Source: Capitella teleta (taxonomy: Eukaryota; Annelida; Polychaeta; Capitellidae). Taken from it: 64,000 nucleotides of DNA. Numbering within the stretch: the first letter of the stretch is position 1; every line of letters starts with the position of its first letter. A program made the position numbers and the translations under genes. The notes beneath the pieces are model-generated. The model saw nothing but the letters and a program-made list of their open reading frames with translations. It searched no databases and was not told where the DNA came from. The stretch covers positions 46,135 through 110,134 of the forward strand of contig KB310768.1 in assembly GCA_000328365.1 (NCBI GenBank). Reading direction: 5' to 3'. Below are positions 33,500-46,802 of the stretch, piece after piece.

Positions 33500-35370
33500 T
33501 AAACAGCAAAATAAAATGCAACTAGAAACAGTAATTCAGGCACAAGATTTCAGGTATAGTTCTTGCTAATAACACGTGTGAAAATCAGGCCTAAACCTTA
33601 AAATTGAGGGATTCAGAACTCGATAAAAGCATCGCTCGTTGCTTCGGTGAAGAACCCAAATCATTGAAAACATAAACATGATTGTATGCGTGGATCCACT
33701 GCTCCTGTTTGGACACAGTTGTGCCTCGCGATTTCTTTTATTATAAATTAGTCAAACATGACACAATTAATTTGCGGGTGCTCTATATTGCCTGTTGGCA
33801 TATTGCTCAAAATAAAATTAGTTTATTGACATTTTTGACTTCATATGGAGACAATCATTAGAATATGACATGACACCATTAGACTATGTAATTATATGAG
33901 GCACAATTCAACCATGAAATGAGTAAACACCAATAACAAACCGAGTAAGTTATGTGATTAAGCCGTGTTGAAGATGATGTTAACAGGGGTTGGCATCCTG
34001 GCTTGGTGACGTAACACCAAGATGACGTGACACCAAGGAATATTGATTTGGCCAATGACCAAGATGCGAAGGTGAATCGGAACCATAACAATTAAGGATA
34101 TTGCGACTGAGAGAATTTGGTTTTAGGTCACAATTATGTTAACTGTATTTCTCGTTGTGTCAAGTATTTTGAAGCATTATTTCGGTCTGCAATATGGCGA
34201 TTAGTGAGAAGTTATCAACGTGTTCAAAATATAGCTGTCACGGGACTTTTTATAAACACCGGAATGTTCATTCCAATCGACGAAAGAGCAAAAAGAGGGA
34301 TATGTTGAAGTTGTTTTCCTTGCTCTGATTGGCTGAATGAAATCACGTGTTATATGACAGGGCTGTCTATTTCTTAGCCCGTTGGCTCCCTACAAATCAC
34401 AATTCACATGCGTGTTCATCTAATAGAATTAAAATCAAATATTTACCATGCATACTCAATATAGATGGCAACTTTGCTTCTATGTACTGTACATTTTGCT
34501 TGTATGTTTTCCACAATATTAGGGTTAGATTCTAAGATTTGTTTAGATTTATTTGTTCTCTCTTCCATAACAAACTTGTTTACTCAGAATAATACTATCA
34601 AACGAGTTGAATTTCTCTCATTTTGAGTCCTGGCTAAGCATTTTATCTAACCGTTTACGAGGATTCCGTCCTACAAAGACTGACTGTGATTAGATATAAA
34701 TGTTAATTGTCTTCGAAACCTGCCTGAAACGTCAATTGCATTCTGATATAAAACAAAAACCGCGTCATATTTCAGACCACTTATTTGAAGTTTGATCTAC
34801 ACGCCTTGCCCTCGATGCCATTTTTCTGATCCATAGCTGAAATTTCTCCACCAGGCATCCTTTATCGTTCTATTGGATTCTCAGACTGATTCAGCATTGT
34901 CATGAACCACAAGTCTAATCTTATGTATCCAATATTCTTTAATTTTATCAGGAAATAAATCAAATGGAAGTCATCGCTGTTTCATTGGGGGGGGGGGGGC
35001 TAAGGCCTAATGTATGCACTACCCTGGCTGCAAGGGTATTTTTAATATCTTTGAGAAACACCTGCAAAGTTGATAGTCTGCGTTTGAGGGCCTTAAGGTT
35101 GCATAAATAATAAGTACTTATACGGATGTGTGTTCGAGCCCTTTTTGGTTAATTTTAAATAAGTGATCACCACTTTTGGAACTATCAAAATACTGTTTGC
35201 CGAAGTGAGCAATGCAATGCTCTAATGCTCAAGGGATCAAAGACGGGTCCAACACTCAAGTGAAATAAAGAATCCCGTTGGCTGCCAGAGACTTCAACGT
35301 GGACATTATCATACGTCAAGGAAAGAACCACGGGCGTAGAACTGATTGCACTTCAGCTAACCACGATCAC
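33500..35370. other. Non-coding stretch, no gene seen
   Basis: AT-rich; contains a G run at 34988-34998 and scattered short frames without domain or splice support. Confidence 0.4.
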
Positions 35371-35372
35371 TT

Positions 35373-35848
35373 ATGCAAATCAGGTCATTAAACACCGTTA
35401 ATGCACTGACATGCTTGATGCTAATTGGATGGTGGCCGCTCGCGATGAGCGCTCATTACTGCGGTGACCTCTTTGAGTGTTCGGGCGACATCATCCTACA
35501 ACGAGCCGTATGCCCACAAGGTGTGCTTCACGTGTGTTACTGGCAGGACCACACACCACCGGTAAAATTGTATAATTATGTAATCGTTAGCGATCGTATC
35601 TTGGACTCATCTTGGATGAAGTATTTCTCACATCACAGTATGAATTTTTATTTAAGACGGACAGACGTTTATTTTATATTTCGTGTGAAAAAGTGAGTGG
35701 CGGAGCTAGTGAATGTGATGTGATTATTTTTCACCATGGAGAAATGCCTCATCTTGTAAATAGTCAGAAGCGTCTCCATATCTATGACTACACCGGTCAC
35801 ACTTGCCGCTCTGAACGAATCCACCAGTGCTCAACTGTGTCAAAGTGA
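35373..35848 (+). CDS. Possible secreted eight-cysteine protein (two exons)
   Basis: Exon 1 35373-35561 and exon 2 35639-35848 join in phase 0 across a 77-bp intron (CCG then GTAAAA; acceptor CATCACAG), giving 132 residues. Exon 1 starts with a plausible signal peptide (hydrophobic ALTCLMLIGWWPLA, cleavage after MSA at 27). The mature part has eight cysteines, four per exon (30, 36, 47, 55, 79, 89, 119, 127), the even number expected of a disulfide-bonded extracellular protein. I recognise no family. Doubts: the intron is short, there is no clear promoter, and without splicing exon 1 reads on for 44 more codons. Confidence 0.4.
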
Positions 35849-35849
35849 T

Positions 35850-37080
35850 CACCCCCTCATCGCACAAGCGACCCCCGTCTTACTCCGGTCTATATGCCAC
35901 TGAATGAATGGTCAGCCTGAAGATCAGCAGTGCAGACAGATTCATGCATTATAGTGAATTAATTACAATACTTTCAATTGTTTTTGTGGCAAAATAATTA
36001 ATCAGCAGCTTAATTTGTCACATCGTTCACCGCGATGTCTAAAATTTGTACCGCACTAGGCCACGCATACGGCACAATGTGTGCTATCTGAATTAGCGTA
36101 CGGATAGAGACATCGCATATTTATTGGCACGATAATTTCATTTATCCATCGTAGATTGTTTTTATCATCGCAGGATAATTTCAATTATTGCTGGTGGATT
36201 GCCTCTTTCATGACATTTAATTCTGACCAATCCTTCAATCCAATTTTTCGTACCAGTCTCACGCGACTGTGCATCAATTATCCGTGGTTGATCCGACAAA
36301 AAAGGAAGAAAAACCATACAATTCGAAATGAGGAGAAATCGCATAAATTGGTCGAATTTTCTTTTTTTCCATTGTGCCACCCAGCTGTACCCGTTTTCGT
36401 CTTTACACCAATTTATCTTCTCCTCTCAAACCGTCGTGTTTCTCTTGCTTTCCTTCGCCGTTTTCATCTGAGTATCCGCTCTTGATCATTCCAAACCTTT
36501 GCGCAAAACACTGACCCTAAACCTTCATCCATTAACCTTATTCATTAGGAAAACTATGCCCATCAACTTATCCTAAATTAAGCTCTGACTATGTATGTAT
36601 TGGCTCCCCATCTGGCCAATATCAGGATATAATTCATTGTCTAATTTATTGACATACTTTGCCTTCGCATCCACCGAAGCGATGAATGTGTAATAGTAGC
36701 AATTGTAAATGTGGTTGCATGGAGTTGTTCATGTCGTCGATTGCTTTGTCAGCCATTGCAATCTTTTACATGCAGCAATAATGCACATATTACGTCATTA
36801 CCTTATGCTGTTTTTGAGGGGCTGTTCTCTGATGTGGAACAACCTTTTTAAGCATCATTTCCACTTTTTGGACAATATTGCGCCTCTAATCCATTTCCGT
36901 CCGGTTCCACTCTTGTACGATTGAAGACAACGAAGAGGCATCCTGTCGAGTTGCATGGTACTGGGCGGTCTACTCGAGATCTGTTAGCTTGAAATGTTTA
37001 ACCAACAAAGTTGAACAAACAACGTTGGAACCTCCGAATAAACAATACACAGACAACCATCTACTGTTTATGAAATATAA
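35850..37080. other. Intergenic, no gene seen
   Basis: AT-rich with no exon I can support; ends at the polyadenylation signal of the neuropeptide gene. Confidence 0.4.
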
Positions 37081-37086
37081 TTTATT
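37081..37086 (-). terminator. Polyadenylation signal of the neuropeptide gene
   Basis: AATAAA on the minus strand, about 175 bp past the stop codon at 37261. Confidence 0.6.
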
Positions 37087-37260
37087 AATTTCGATTATTC
37101 TATGTGCCACAAAATAAATAATAATAACCCAAAAACAACGCGATTTCTGATGTACAATTTATACAGAGATTTATACAAAGATGTTTCCTTCAAAACCAGA
37201 ATGTTATACAAACAAATACTTTGCACACATACTAATTCTAGTTCTAGCTCGGTCCAGTTA

Positions 37261-37758
37261 TTATTTGTTCTTCTTCTGCTCAGCCTCTACTCTATGTGTG
37301 CTCCGGCCCCACCTGAATACTGCCGGACTACTTTTTTTGCCCCAACGGAAGATGTTGGATCTACTTTCCCTCGGTTCGTATTCCTCCGCCGTTCTCTTTC
37401 CCCATCGGAAGACTGGAGCGCCGTCTCTTTTTCCCCAGCGAAACAACCTTTTGTATCCTTGGATCGGCGTATCCGACGCTCGCTTGCCCCATCGGAACAC
37501 AGGCGAGTCTCTCTTGCCCCATCTGAAGATTTTCTGGCGTTTCTCCAATTCATTCTCGGGATCCCAATTGGCGTCGACGCCGTCTAATTCTCCTTCCTCA
37601 CATGGGCACCCAAGTAGGTGACCTTGACCTACTTCACAAAGGTCATAACAGTTCGCCGCTTCCGTTTCCGGCGCTTCAAATTCTGCCTGTGCGGTTGCCA
37701 TGACGATTGACCACAACAAACACATCTGGAGCGTCCATCTTTTCCACATATTCACCAT
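37261..37758 (-). CDS. Neuropeptide precursor with six FRW-amide peptides
   Basis: A 165-residue prepropeptide, one coding exon. The ATG at 37758 starts a signal peptide (MVNMWKRWTLQMCLLWSIVM, cleavage near AQA at 25). An acidic spacer holds four cysteines (37, 41, 51, 53; C-x3-C-x9-C-x-C). Six FRWG copies follow (from residues 78, 88, 106, 117, 137 and 148), each followed by KR, KK or R. Dibasic cleavage and use of Gly as amide donor predict QKIFRW-amide, DSPVFRW-amide, LFRW-amide, DGAPVFRW-amide, an IFRW-amide and SSPAVFRW-amide, plus a spacer ASDTPIQGY. Such peptides are released from dense-core vesicles and act on GPCRs. An acceptor (TTTTTTTCTTTTCAG) lies 33 bases before the ATG; a donor at 38479 ends a likely 5' UTR exon, with a TATA-like GATATAAG near 38665. 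I cannot assign it to a named family. Confidence 0.9.
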   Translation of the reverse strand: MVNMWKRWTLQMCLLWSIVMATAQAEFEAPETEAANCYDLCEVGQGHLLGCPCEEGELDGVDANWDPENELEKRQKIFRWGKRDSPVFRWGKRASDTPIQGYKRLFRWGKRDGAPVFRWGKRTAEEYEPRESRSNIFRWGKKSSPAVFRWGRSTHRVEAEQKKNK

Positions 37759-38425
37759 CTTGACCTCTTTCTTTGATTCTCTTATTCGCTCCTGAAAAGA
37801 AAAAAACGACAAATGCAATTCAGAACGATCCATTACATTATTTGTCGTTAAGCGCTTTGTCAAACTGTCTCTTTTTTTATCGAAGGCTGTAATCCCGTGT
37901 TAACCGATTAGACAAAAATCAAACAGGGCATCTTGTAGCTAGGACGCCTTTAGGAGAACTGAACATTACTCGATTGCACCAAAAACTATAAGTCTTAACA
38001 GAGTGAGGGACAAACTCAAGTCATTTGTTGGACATGAACATGGCGGCTGCATACACCTGCAATTTTGCCTCAAAGCATTTTGTTTCCATAATAGATGATA
38101 CAAAACAGATGCTCTTGTTTCAAACAGGTATTTAATTTTATATTTTGTGGCCAAACTTAAATCCTCACGTGACTGTTTGACCGACATTTTACTAAGCACG
38201 TTGACAACAGTGTTTTTCTTCTGCAATAATCAGCAATCCAAAACAATCCGACAGCATTACAGAGCACCTCTAGCAGACAACCATCAACATGCTTCGGTAA
38301 TCATATCTTTATCTTCAATGCCCAGGGACCCCTGATATATATAGATGGGCTTACCAACAGCATTCGACCGAGCAAGACATTTTCCGATGACCTTATTACA
38401 GATAAAAAAAAGTCGCCTCGTGTAC

Positions 38426-38429
<4 letters not shown>

Positions 38430-38460
<31 letters not shown>
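38430..38460. repeat. Poly-A tract in the 5' intron of the neuropeptide gene
   Basis: An uninterrupted run of more than 30 A on the plus strand. No SINE body is attached that I recognise. Confidence 0.85.
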
Positions 38461-38464
<4 letters not shown>

Positions 38465-38699
38465 TAGCATCATGCTTACCTGGTCGTTATTAGGCCCACC
38501 CTCTAACTCCGGCTCGAACTCCACACTATAACCCCGGAGGCTTATCCAACCGAGGCATCAAAGGAGCGGAGTGACCTTCTTTGGTGTCTTAGAGCAAACA
38601 GTTGATTAGAAAGGGGGAGTCAAGTTTGCTAAAGCAGAAAATGATCTCGGCCTCCCGTAGGGCTTATATCGGCTTCTGTGTGTATTCCAAGAACCCAGG

Positions 38700-41600
38700 C
38701 CGGCCCTTGGTTTGAAGTAAAGCGATGAGTAACGATGTCCAGTTGCTTTGGAGATGTTATAAATTGTCTGCATGTAGAATACCTTTGAGTTTGAAATAAG
38801 AATTACTGTGTGAATACCTCAGGATGCATACGTTGTTTGTATTTTTCTTTTTCTCCCCCTCTTCTTGTACGTATATTTTAATGGTCATTAATATGTTAAT
38901 TTCACCTCTGCTGTCTGTCACCGATTCGGTGTATATCGTGACAACTCCTGATTAAATCTCGCCTACGCAAAATTAATTAGTTTTGCTCATTTTAATAGTT
39001 ATTAATTAGTATGATCACGAACTACCAATAGACAATAATTAAATGAGTCAGTATGATCCCGAGATGCCTTTAAGCTTCACTTCCAAGTTCCCAAGAGGAT
39101 ATGCTTACGGAGGGTTAAATTAATGAGTGATCCACATGAACTACAAAGAGATCAATAGAGAAAACAAAACCTTATTGGCATCAACTATTACTGTCATTAG
39201 TATTATCATGGTGATTACAACATGACCTCACCATTGCATCGACAGCAATCGTGCAGCTTCAACGTTCTGAACGACAACAACCGAGTTGGTCAGGCCTTAT
39301 TGAAAGGTTACGCCATACAATACAGTGAAGCTGACATTGCACTAATCACTTGCGAGAATCGAAAATGAAGATAAGAGAAGAACATGATCGAATATGACAC
39401 GCTTCGTGACGTCACGTGTGCGTGCCGGGGGTCGTCTCAATGAGGACAAAAACTCCATTTTTATAGGTTGTCTGTGAGATAATAGAGTCTCGTGGGGCAT
39501 GGTTTCTTTAAAGCCACGAGAGATTGGTGGCGACAGTGTCTGTCTAGCTATGATGAATGCCCTACAAAGTTGATTAATTTTCTTTTCTATCATCTAGGAG
39601 TTCTATCATAAAGGAGTCAGGTATTGATGCATTTTGCAAAGTTCAGAGTGTAAAAGGATGCTGCAAGGAATGTAATTTAGGGAAACTCATATTCTAAGAT
39701 CTCATGTTCCGTGCAAAGAGGTGCAACAGACGGACTTATCTCTTGGTTTATAATAAAGAGTACGACATATTACTGTTTACTATTATCATTCACTCTTTTC
39801 CTTGAAAGAGTTCAAAAAGAATCCAACACAATCTGAGGTAACATAAAATGCTGGTTGCCTCGATTTAAATCTTTATTATGATTTCAGTTGAAGTTTCTCT
39901 TTCATAGTGAGACAGTGAGATGATATACATATACATATACATATATGTATATATATATACATGAGCGAAATGAACATTTTTCTTATTTCATTTATCAACC
40001 TTGTGAAGTCCAAGAATGTAGTTAAAAAAATAGTACATAATATCCAATTCTAATCTACGCCACAATTTGTCAGAGGACAGTAGGAGTCGTTATCGTTCGC
40101 TTGGTGGTTTTGTCAAAAAGTAGAGAAGGCTTTTATTAATTTTATCGCAATCCAGAATTCAGCATCGGAATGCAAGATGTGATTTTGATTTGATCCAACT
40201 ATTGATTATTTTTTTATTTTTTTTATTATTATTTTATTCAACTAATGATTGCAATTGAAAAGGCATTAAAAGAGAAGCTGAGATCCAGAAACGATTGAGA
40301 GACGCAATAGCACAATGTGACTAAGAGGAAAATAGATCACACATAAATTAACATCTCATTATTACAGACCAATGCATACACGGAATAAAACTATAATGCT
40401 ATTGCATGTCACCATGTACATATATGACTCGGGTTTATCACACGAGTTCGCTCGGGGAGACCGGTGGGTGGATGGTGCCAGACTGCCAGGCGTATTTGTG
40501 TGATAACAGACTACGTCTTCTATATTCAACGTCGACGTTCAAATATCAATCGAATTGTTAAGATCTCGTGAAATGGGTTAGTATCTCGTACGTTCCTCCT
40601 ATTTCAAACTACTATATTCCTCGTGCTGATATGGACTATATATATGAACCGTGCTGATACATAGGCTGATATCATCTGCCTCTAGGCAACCCAAATGCCT
40701 AGTTTCAATAAATTTTGTGGTTATGACAATACTACTCATACGTAGAGCTCAAATTATTACAGAGGGACCTGTTGATGTCATAAGCAGTTAGTCGCATTCT
40801 CATTAAAGAATTTCGAGATCAGCAAACACAGCAAACAATTCATCACGCAGAAGACAAAAAATCCCCAATAATGCGCACATCCTTTTCTCAAACCCCGTTT
40901 AAGCCGGCGTCAAATACCAGCGCGCTTTTCTCAGTTGCAGAACTCTGCTTCAGGTTAAGATTGCATCCATCGTCTACTTTGTCTTTGTATCAATGATCAG
41001 GCAACAATTAAAAAAAAAAACTTATGTAAATGATCGTAACCATAGCAACCAAAAGGGTGGTTTACATAACATCTGCAACTCAGCTGAGTGTATCCAGTGT
41101 CTGTGCCCTAATCCTCAATTATCACGCATTTACTAGGAAAGGCTCAGAAATGTTGGATTTTTGGATTGATATGTTTCGAAGCAAACATTGACGGTGAACC
41201 GGCAAATAGGGCGTAGGACCGTGGGGGTCGGAGTTCACGTGGACTGACCCGACCCTGAGAGCACAAGGGCAATCGTCATATTTAACCCATAAGTTCGCCA
41301 ATGTCCATTATTTCTCTGCCCAAATGTCCATGTCATGAGTCAGAGTAATCACGTCCCTTCGCTGATCTATTTGCGAGATCAAAGGCAGCGAGGTCTCCTG
41401 TGTCGTTTGCCCATTTCTTCTTTGTCGCGTTGCTTGTCCCGCTGAAAAATGATTTCTTATCTCGGATTGAGGTACCCAAGAGAGGGACGATCTGTACACA
41501 TGGCAGTGAAGCGCAATTCACACCTGCTTTCACGTGATATCATGCATTGTGCTTCGGGAATGTGTAGTCTCATTTAATTGTAAAGTTCGCGACATTGTTC

Positions 41601-43780
41601 TTTGTCGATTGTTATGGTGACTAAATTAAGACTTTATTGCAACAGAACTGAGCCACATTCAAAAATGTTATCTAAAAATCTCGCAACAGTAAACACGTAA
41701 TAACTATGCGAAGTTATAAAGTGCGTTACCGTTGCCAGTGTGTCTGCCAGGGCGAAGAGGGTAAGAGTTTCCGCCTTGAAATTAGCCCTTGCAAAAGTGC
41801 CATCACAGGCAAATACCACCATTGGCCTTTTGCCAATAATTCGTGCTCTTTACAGGGTGTAATTCCAAGGCCAGAAGTTTGGTTGACCGTAAATGTCGAG
41901 TGATTCACCTCCGCAGATGGTCAGAGTGTCAATCAAACGTTTGGCCCATTAACGAGCGGCTATCTCCTTTTTTATCAACCCTATTAATGCCCAAATTACT
42001 GACCCCTTTTAGCGCCTGGACCTTCTCTTGTGCTTGGCGATTGCGGTCGGCATTCTGACGCCCTGGCCTTTACTTTGAAAGTCTGAATCATTAATGTCGA
42101 TTCAAATGCTGCAGGATTGCAATAGGAGTGTACCTGGAGTTTCTATGGATGCATGCAACAGTTGAGAAAACTCTCCTTCATCGATGCATTCAAAATATCA
42201 TCAGCTCGTACATAATAAAAACAGTCAGCGTCTGGTCTTGAAATGGACAACAGTCAAACCAATGCATTCTGAGTCGCAGAAAAACTGAATTGAATTTTAA
42301 AACTTGGAACACCACGACGGAAAATAAAATGCTGACAATTTGCTTGCTCTTTCGGGATGAACCCGAGCCAATTATAATCAACACGGTGGATTTAAGGTAA
42401 AATTCAAAAACAGGTATGGTTCAGGCCAATTTAGGGCCTGCACATCACATTATAAAAAGTGATATTTGATGTTTTACCCTAATAAGAAACATGAATCATA
42501 GGAAGGTCTGTGATTTGATTTCGTGATGCAAACATAACAATTATCAATCATATTGTGTGTCCGTGTTTAAATGTTAGTAGAGCAATGATGTCCTTCAGGG
42601 TTCTTGCACTTATAGTTCATTCTGAACTGACGAAAAACATGTCAGCCACGCTGTTTGTGTATGCCGAAGAATGTTTCATCCCTTAACTGACCAACTGTCA
42701 ATAGATGAAGTATATTTGAATTCGGGATTGCTCACAGTGGTTACAGGTAATTTTAATAGTTCAGACATTAATAATTATTAACATGCATATAATTAACATG
42801 CCTTGCAAAGGCCAACAATGCAACATGAAGTCATTCAAGGCATCATTTTTTACCGAGTCAGCGGGCGAAAGTGAGAAGTATTACTTGAACTATTACTTAA
42901 TTCAAGCACATGTACATCTAATGCCAAATATACAATTCAAAGTAGTTAAATGACCTTTCCTATTGTTGATTGCTTAACACTGGTGGCAAGTAATACTGAT
43001 TATGATGTTACATATACGTCTCGAGTTTCAATCTCAGACGTCAGCAACCGTGGCTCAAATTCATCTTCATCGTCAGCCTGATGAAGTAGTTTGAGACGAA
43101 ACAGAAAAGAGTTAATTCACACCCATGTCTATGAAAGCCTCCACAAGTGAACTTAACTCTGCTTTTAGTTGGCTTATACCTTGCTCTTAGGACAAATATT
43201 TTGGGTTTTTGCTGGCATAAAATAAAGGCTGAGAATGTATATACATGTCCCGGAGCATCTGCAAATAATATTTCATTCAGCTCTGCTTCATGACATCGAC
43301 AAATGTAAACAATGCAGAGTTAACCTACTGGCGATCGACTCGCTTTCACCAGGTGGAAGAGAACAACCAAATGCCAATAGAAATGACAGTAATCTGCGCA
43401 TGAATCTCGGAGCTGACAGGGCCATTACAACGTAGTCTCATTGGAACGAGGTCATGAAAGGGTCGTTAGGGCGTGAAGATTGAGTGGACGTTGAGAAATG
43501 CAGAGATAGCATGTTGACTGTCCCCTGACTGACCGGTAAGACAAATGCATTCGACCTTGCCTGTGACATCTCATGCGCATTTTCTAATATTAGACGTACG
43601 TGGGATTGAACAGAGGTTAGAATTGAATCACCAAGGGAAAGCAAACCAGGAAAGTGCATATTTGGCAACAAAGTGAGCTCCAATTATCTGATTCCCCTGT
43701 GACTATACTTTGTGTGACAAGTTTGGGTTGGTCATTATATAGGCCAGGTCATGGAACCAGAGTCATGGAAGCTATTTCTT
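38700..43780. other. Long non-coding stretch, no gene seen
   Basis: AT-rich with short unsupported frames only. Contains an ATATAC microsatellite at 39930-39962 and an RFX-type X-box at 41036-41049. Confidence 0.4.
41036..41049. promoter_or_regulatory. RFX X-box-like motif
   Basis: GTAACCATAGCAAC fits the RFX consensus with both half sites. No gene start is recognised next to it, so it may be incidental. Confidence 0.3.
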
Positions 43781-43783
43781 TTT

Positions 43784-43945
43784 TCTTTCTTGGGGGAGGG
43801 CCGGTGGGTGGGAATCTTGGCTTACTAGTCTCGGGATATTGGGATAACTTAAGTTTGTTTGATCCGAGGAGGTAAGCAGGAGCTCAGTGACTCACTTAAA
43901 ATCACAAAATTGGTGACAGGATTAGAAATTGCAACCAGCGCCAAT
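43784..43945 (-). mobile_element. SINE family 2, partial copy
   Basis: The block gatccgaggaggtaagcagg and the following agctcagtgactcactt line up with 4190-4240 of the copy at 4112-4322; the tRNA head on the right is degenerate and cut short. The left end keeps a G-rich run as in the other copy. Confidence 0.7.
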
Positions 43946-43949
43946 CTAT

Positions 43950-46795
43950 TCATATATAGTTGGTTCACTTTCCTTTGACACTGGACAATGGCGAGCTACA
44001 AGAATATCCAATAGAACATCGCAGACATTTTATTAAAGCAATGCTGGGTTTGCAATGTTTTTTATATTATACTAACACCGTACCAGCGTGCAATGCCAGG
44101 GTTTGCATGTGGCATTGCCAAAATCTGTCAAAGCCTCGGCTGGCAAACACAATGATTCATCCATTTTGCATGAGGAATTTACTAGTGACAGATGGCTCTT
44201 TGTTGGCCAAGTACACGTGTAAGCAAAGACAGAAGATTTACGCGCGTGACAGGTACAATAAGCGACTAATTGAGTAACTTGTGGACATACTGGAGCGGTA
44301 GACCCGCTCAGAAAGAATACTACTAGCAAAAGAAACAAGCCGCATTAACGAAATATATTATAAAATCATATTGTTTTGATTAATGTGATCTTTATATTGC
44401 TTCTTACAAGATCGATGCCATTGTGGTAATTAAAGAAGTTAATTGAATAAATGAATTTTTTGTCGCAATCAAATTTGGCTTTTTGTGAACGTGCTACCAC
44501 TGCCTTGTTGTATACCTTAATAATATTTGCTTCTGCTTATTGCAATACCAAAGTTCCACTGTCGACTGGCTTGAGCTATTAAAATGACAAGTTTTGTCAA
44601 CTGTTATTTTGACGGAGTACAGCTGATAAAATAAACGGTGCCAACTGCCGAGGGTTGCAGGGAGCATGCCATGGCTTATGGACCTTCGGTAATTGGTCAT
44701 TAGTATTATCCATTCCTGAACATAATATACTTATCATTGGTGGTGTAATATAGAACTTTTTTTTTTTTTTTTTTTAGATTCCTGAATTTATGTCACTGCA
44801 ATACATTATCATAATCCGAGTTCATTATTTACTCATCTAAAATTTTACTTCGACCTCTGTGTGCTTAGGCAGCTAGTGGCCAATTACGGATAGCAATGCA
44901 TATTCATGACAACAAGACAACCATTCAACAAATCAATGATAACTTCCTCGTTCTCCTGATGTTCCTTCGGTGAAACCATTCAATGCCACTCAATACCAAT
45001 GACTAAGTAGAGCTCCCCCCCCCCTTCCTCGGAGGCCTGCCCTAATTGGTCAAAAATGGAAACATCTGTTCGTTGATCCCAACTAGAGATGAATGAGGCT
45101 CACTATTTGGAGCATGTTTTGTTTAGAAGAGGGCTGTGCTGCGAATATATATAGTAAATATGTAATTTGCATATGCTATTGCGCGTAATAATTACCATAA
45201 TATTGTAGGCATAATTATCAAATAGAATGTCCTCAATTGGTGTCATGATGACTCTGGATTTCCTTGCTTCTCTTCTTTGTCTCTTTGCTTGCCTTGACCC
45301 CTCTCATCAACCCACATGGCTTTTTATTAAAAACCAGTTTTATTTTCATTAACGACTCTTACACGGCAATGTTTCTCCTCGACGACTTCCGGAACAAAGA
45401 TTCATGGGCAGTTAAAGAGCTGGAAAGGGCATCCATCTCTTGTCTTCATCCAGTTAGGAAGGAATAGACCGAAAGAAGAAGGTTTGTTACTCCAAACGAG
45501 CCGCATCACAGATAATGTCACTGGCTGGAAATATTCATCAGTAGTTTTCTAGATTTGTTAACCACAAAATGTTACAAAATCAAAAGAACATGAAATAGTT
45601 TTCTTCCGAAATGAATCGGGTTACGTGATATGGTTTCATTCTGGTTCCCGATTGATAAGTAAAAATATAAAAAAAATAAAATAAAAACTAACAAATTTAC
45701 AACAACAAAATTAAATTGCCTCACAAGAATTACATATATATTTTTTTCAAGATAAATAACGTTTGTCTGAAACCGTGATGCAGTAGCAATATATCCCTCA
45801 ATCGGTTGTATGTATATTTCAAAGCATTTCAGATCTACTTTTCATTTCTCTAAATCGGTCCAAACCAAAGATCTCTTCCGAATGTTGTGTATGAGACTCA
45901 GCAGAAATGTAATAATTAGTCGCAAGCGAAGACAGTGCGCAGGCTAATAATTGCACCTGAAGTAATTTCTTGGACGATGACCGAGAATAAACTAGTCCTG
46001 GGGGAAGACTAGTTGCACCCACTTGTTGACTCAAGTAGCTTTTCTTGGAACTACAATTAGACGACAACTGGTAATGAATTCGGCATCGAGAATCCTGGAT
46101 TATATTTACATCACTCTCAAGATCTGTAATTTCGTGTTATGCAGCATACGAATGTGTGTCCCATTTCAATCAAAATCTTGAAATTAATATCCACTGAGAA
46201 TAATTATCCATTTGTATCTCGTTATGGTTCAACTTCATTCCCATCAACCTTGAAATTGAACCTTCGATATTGGTCAGCCGTGAATTGCAATTAGGTCTAT
46301 ATCGCAATGAACTTTTTGGAATTGACTCAGTTGATAAATTGGTCCATCCCGTTAAAATGTATTGGGGTTAATTGAATCAATATCAAAATTGATCCTTACA
46401 TGTAACATAAAAGATAATTTACACAATTGAGCATATACCCAAAGTTGAGCTCAATCTCTAGATTCAATCATTATTTGTATGCTTGTGTTCATCTTTAGAT
46501 TTATAATACTAACGGCAATACTGCAGCTCACGCGTGGACTTCAACATGGTCGCCTTAAGAAGACTTGGCTTTTGTTCTTGGCCATGACACATACCACTGA
46601 AAAATACATTGTACCCCAGATATCTAATGTCCACATTAAGAAACCTTGCGAAATAATGCGGAAAAAGTACCTCATATAAGTAATGCTCGCAGATATCAAT
46701 CAATTCCAGGAAATTCGTGAAAAGTAAAACTGGTTTGCATCGTGTTCGCATCGTATTGGTGGCCGCTGTTTGGCATCAACAATCAATCCCAACTC
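43950..46795. other. Non-coding stretch, no convincing gene
   Basis: Short frames on both strands at 43960-44340 are cysteine-rich but lack a usable ATG on the minus strand and show no domain. Poly-T at 44758-44775 and a C run at 45016-45025. Confidence 0.35.
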
Positions 46796-46802
46796 TACGA
46801 CA

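Noticed and set aside
37261-37758. A true melanocortin/POMC-like precursor
   Set aside because: There is no His before FRWG, the peptides are amidated directly after Trp, and no other POMC feature is present.
43960-44340. Cys-rich frames on both strands
   Set aside because: The minus frame with a signal-like start has no ATG, and the plus frame shows no domain; both are explained as chance overlap.
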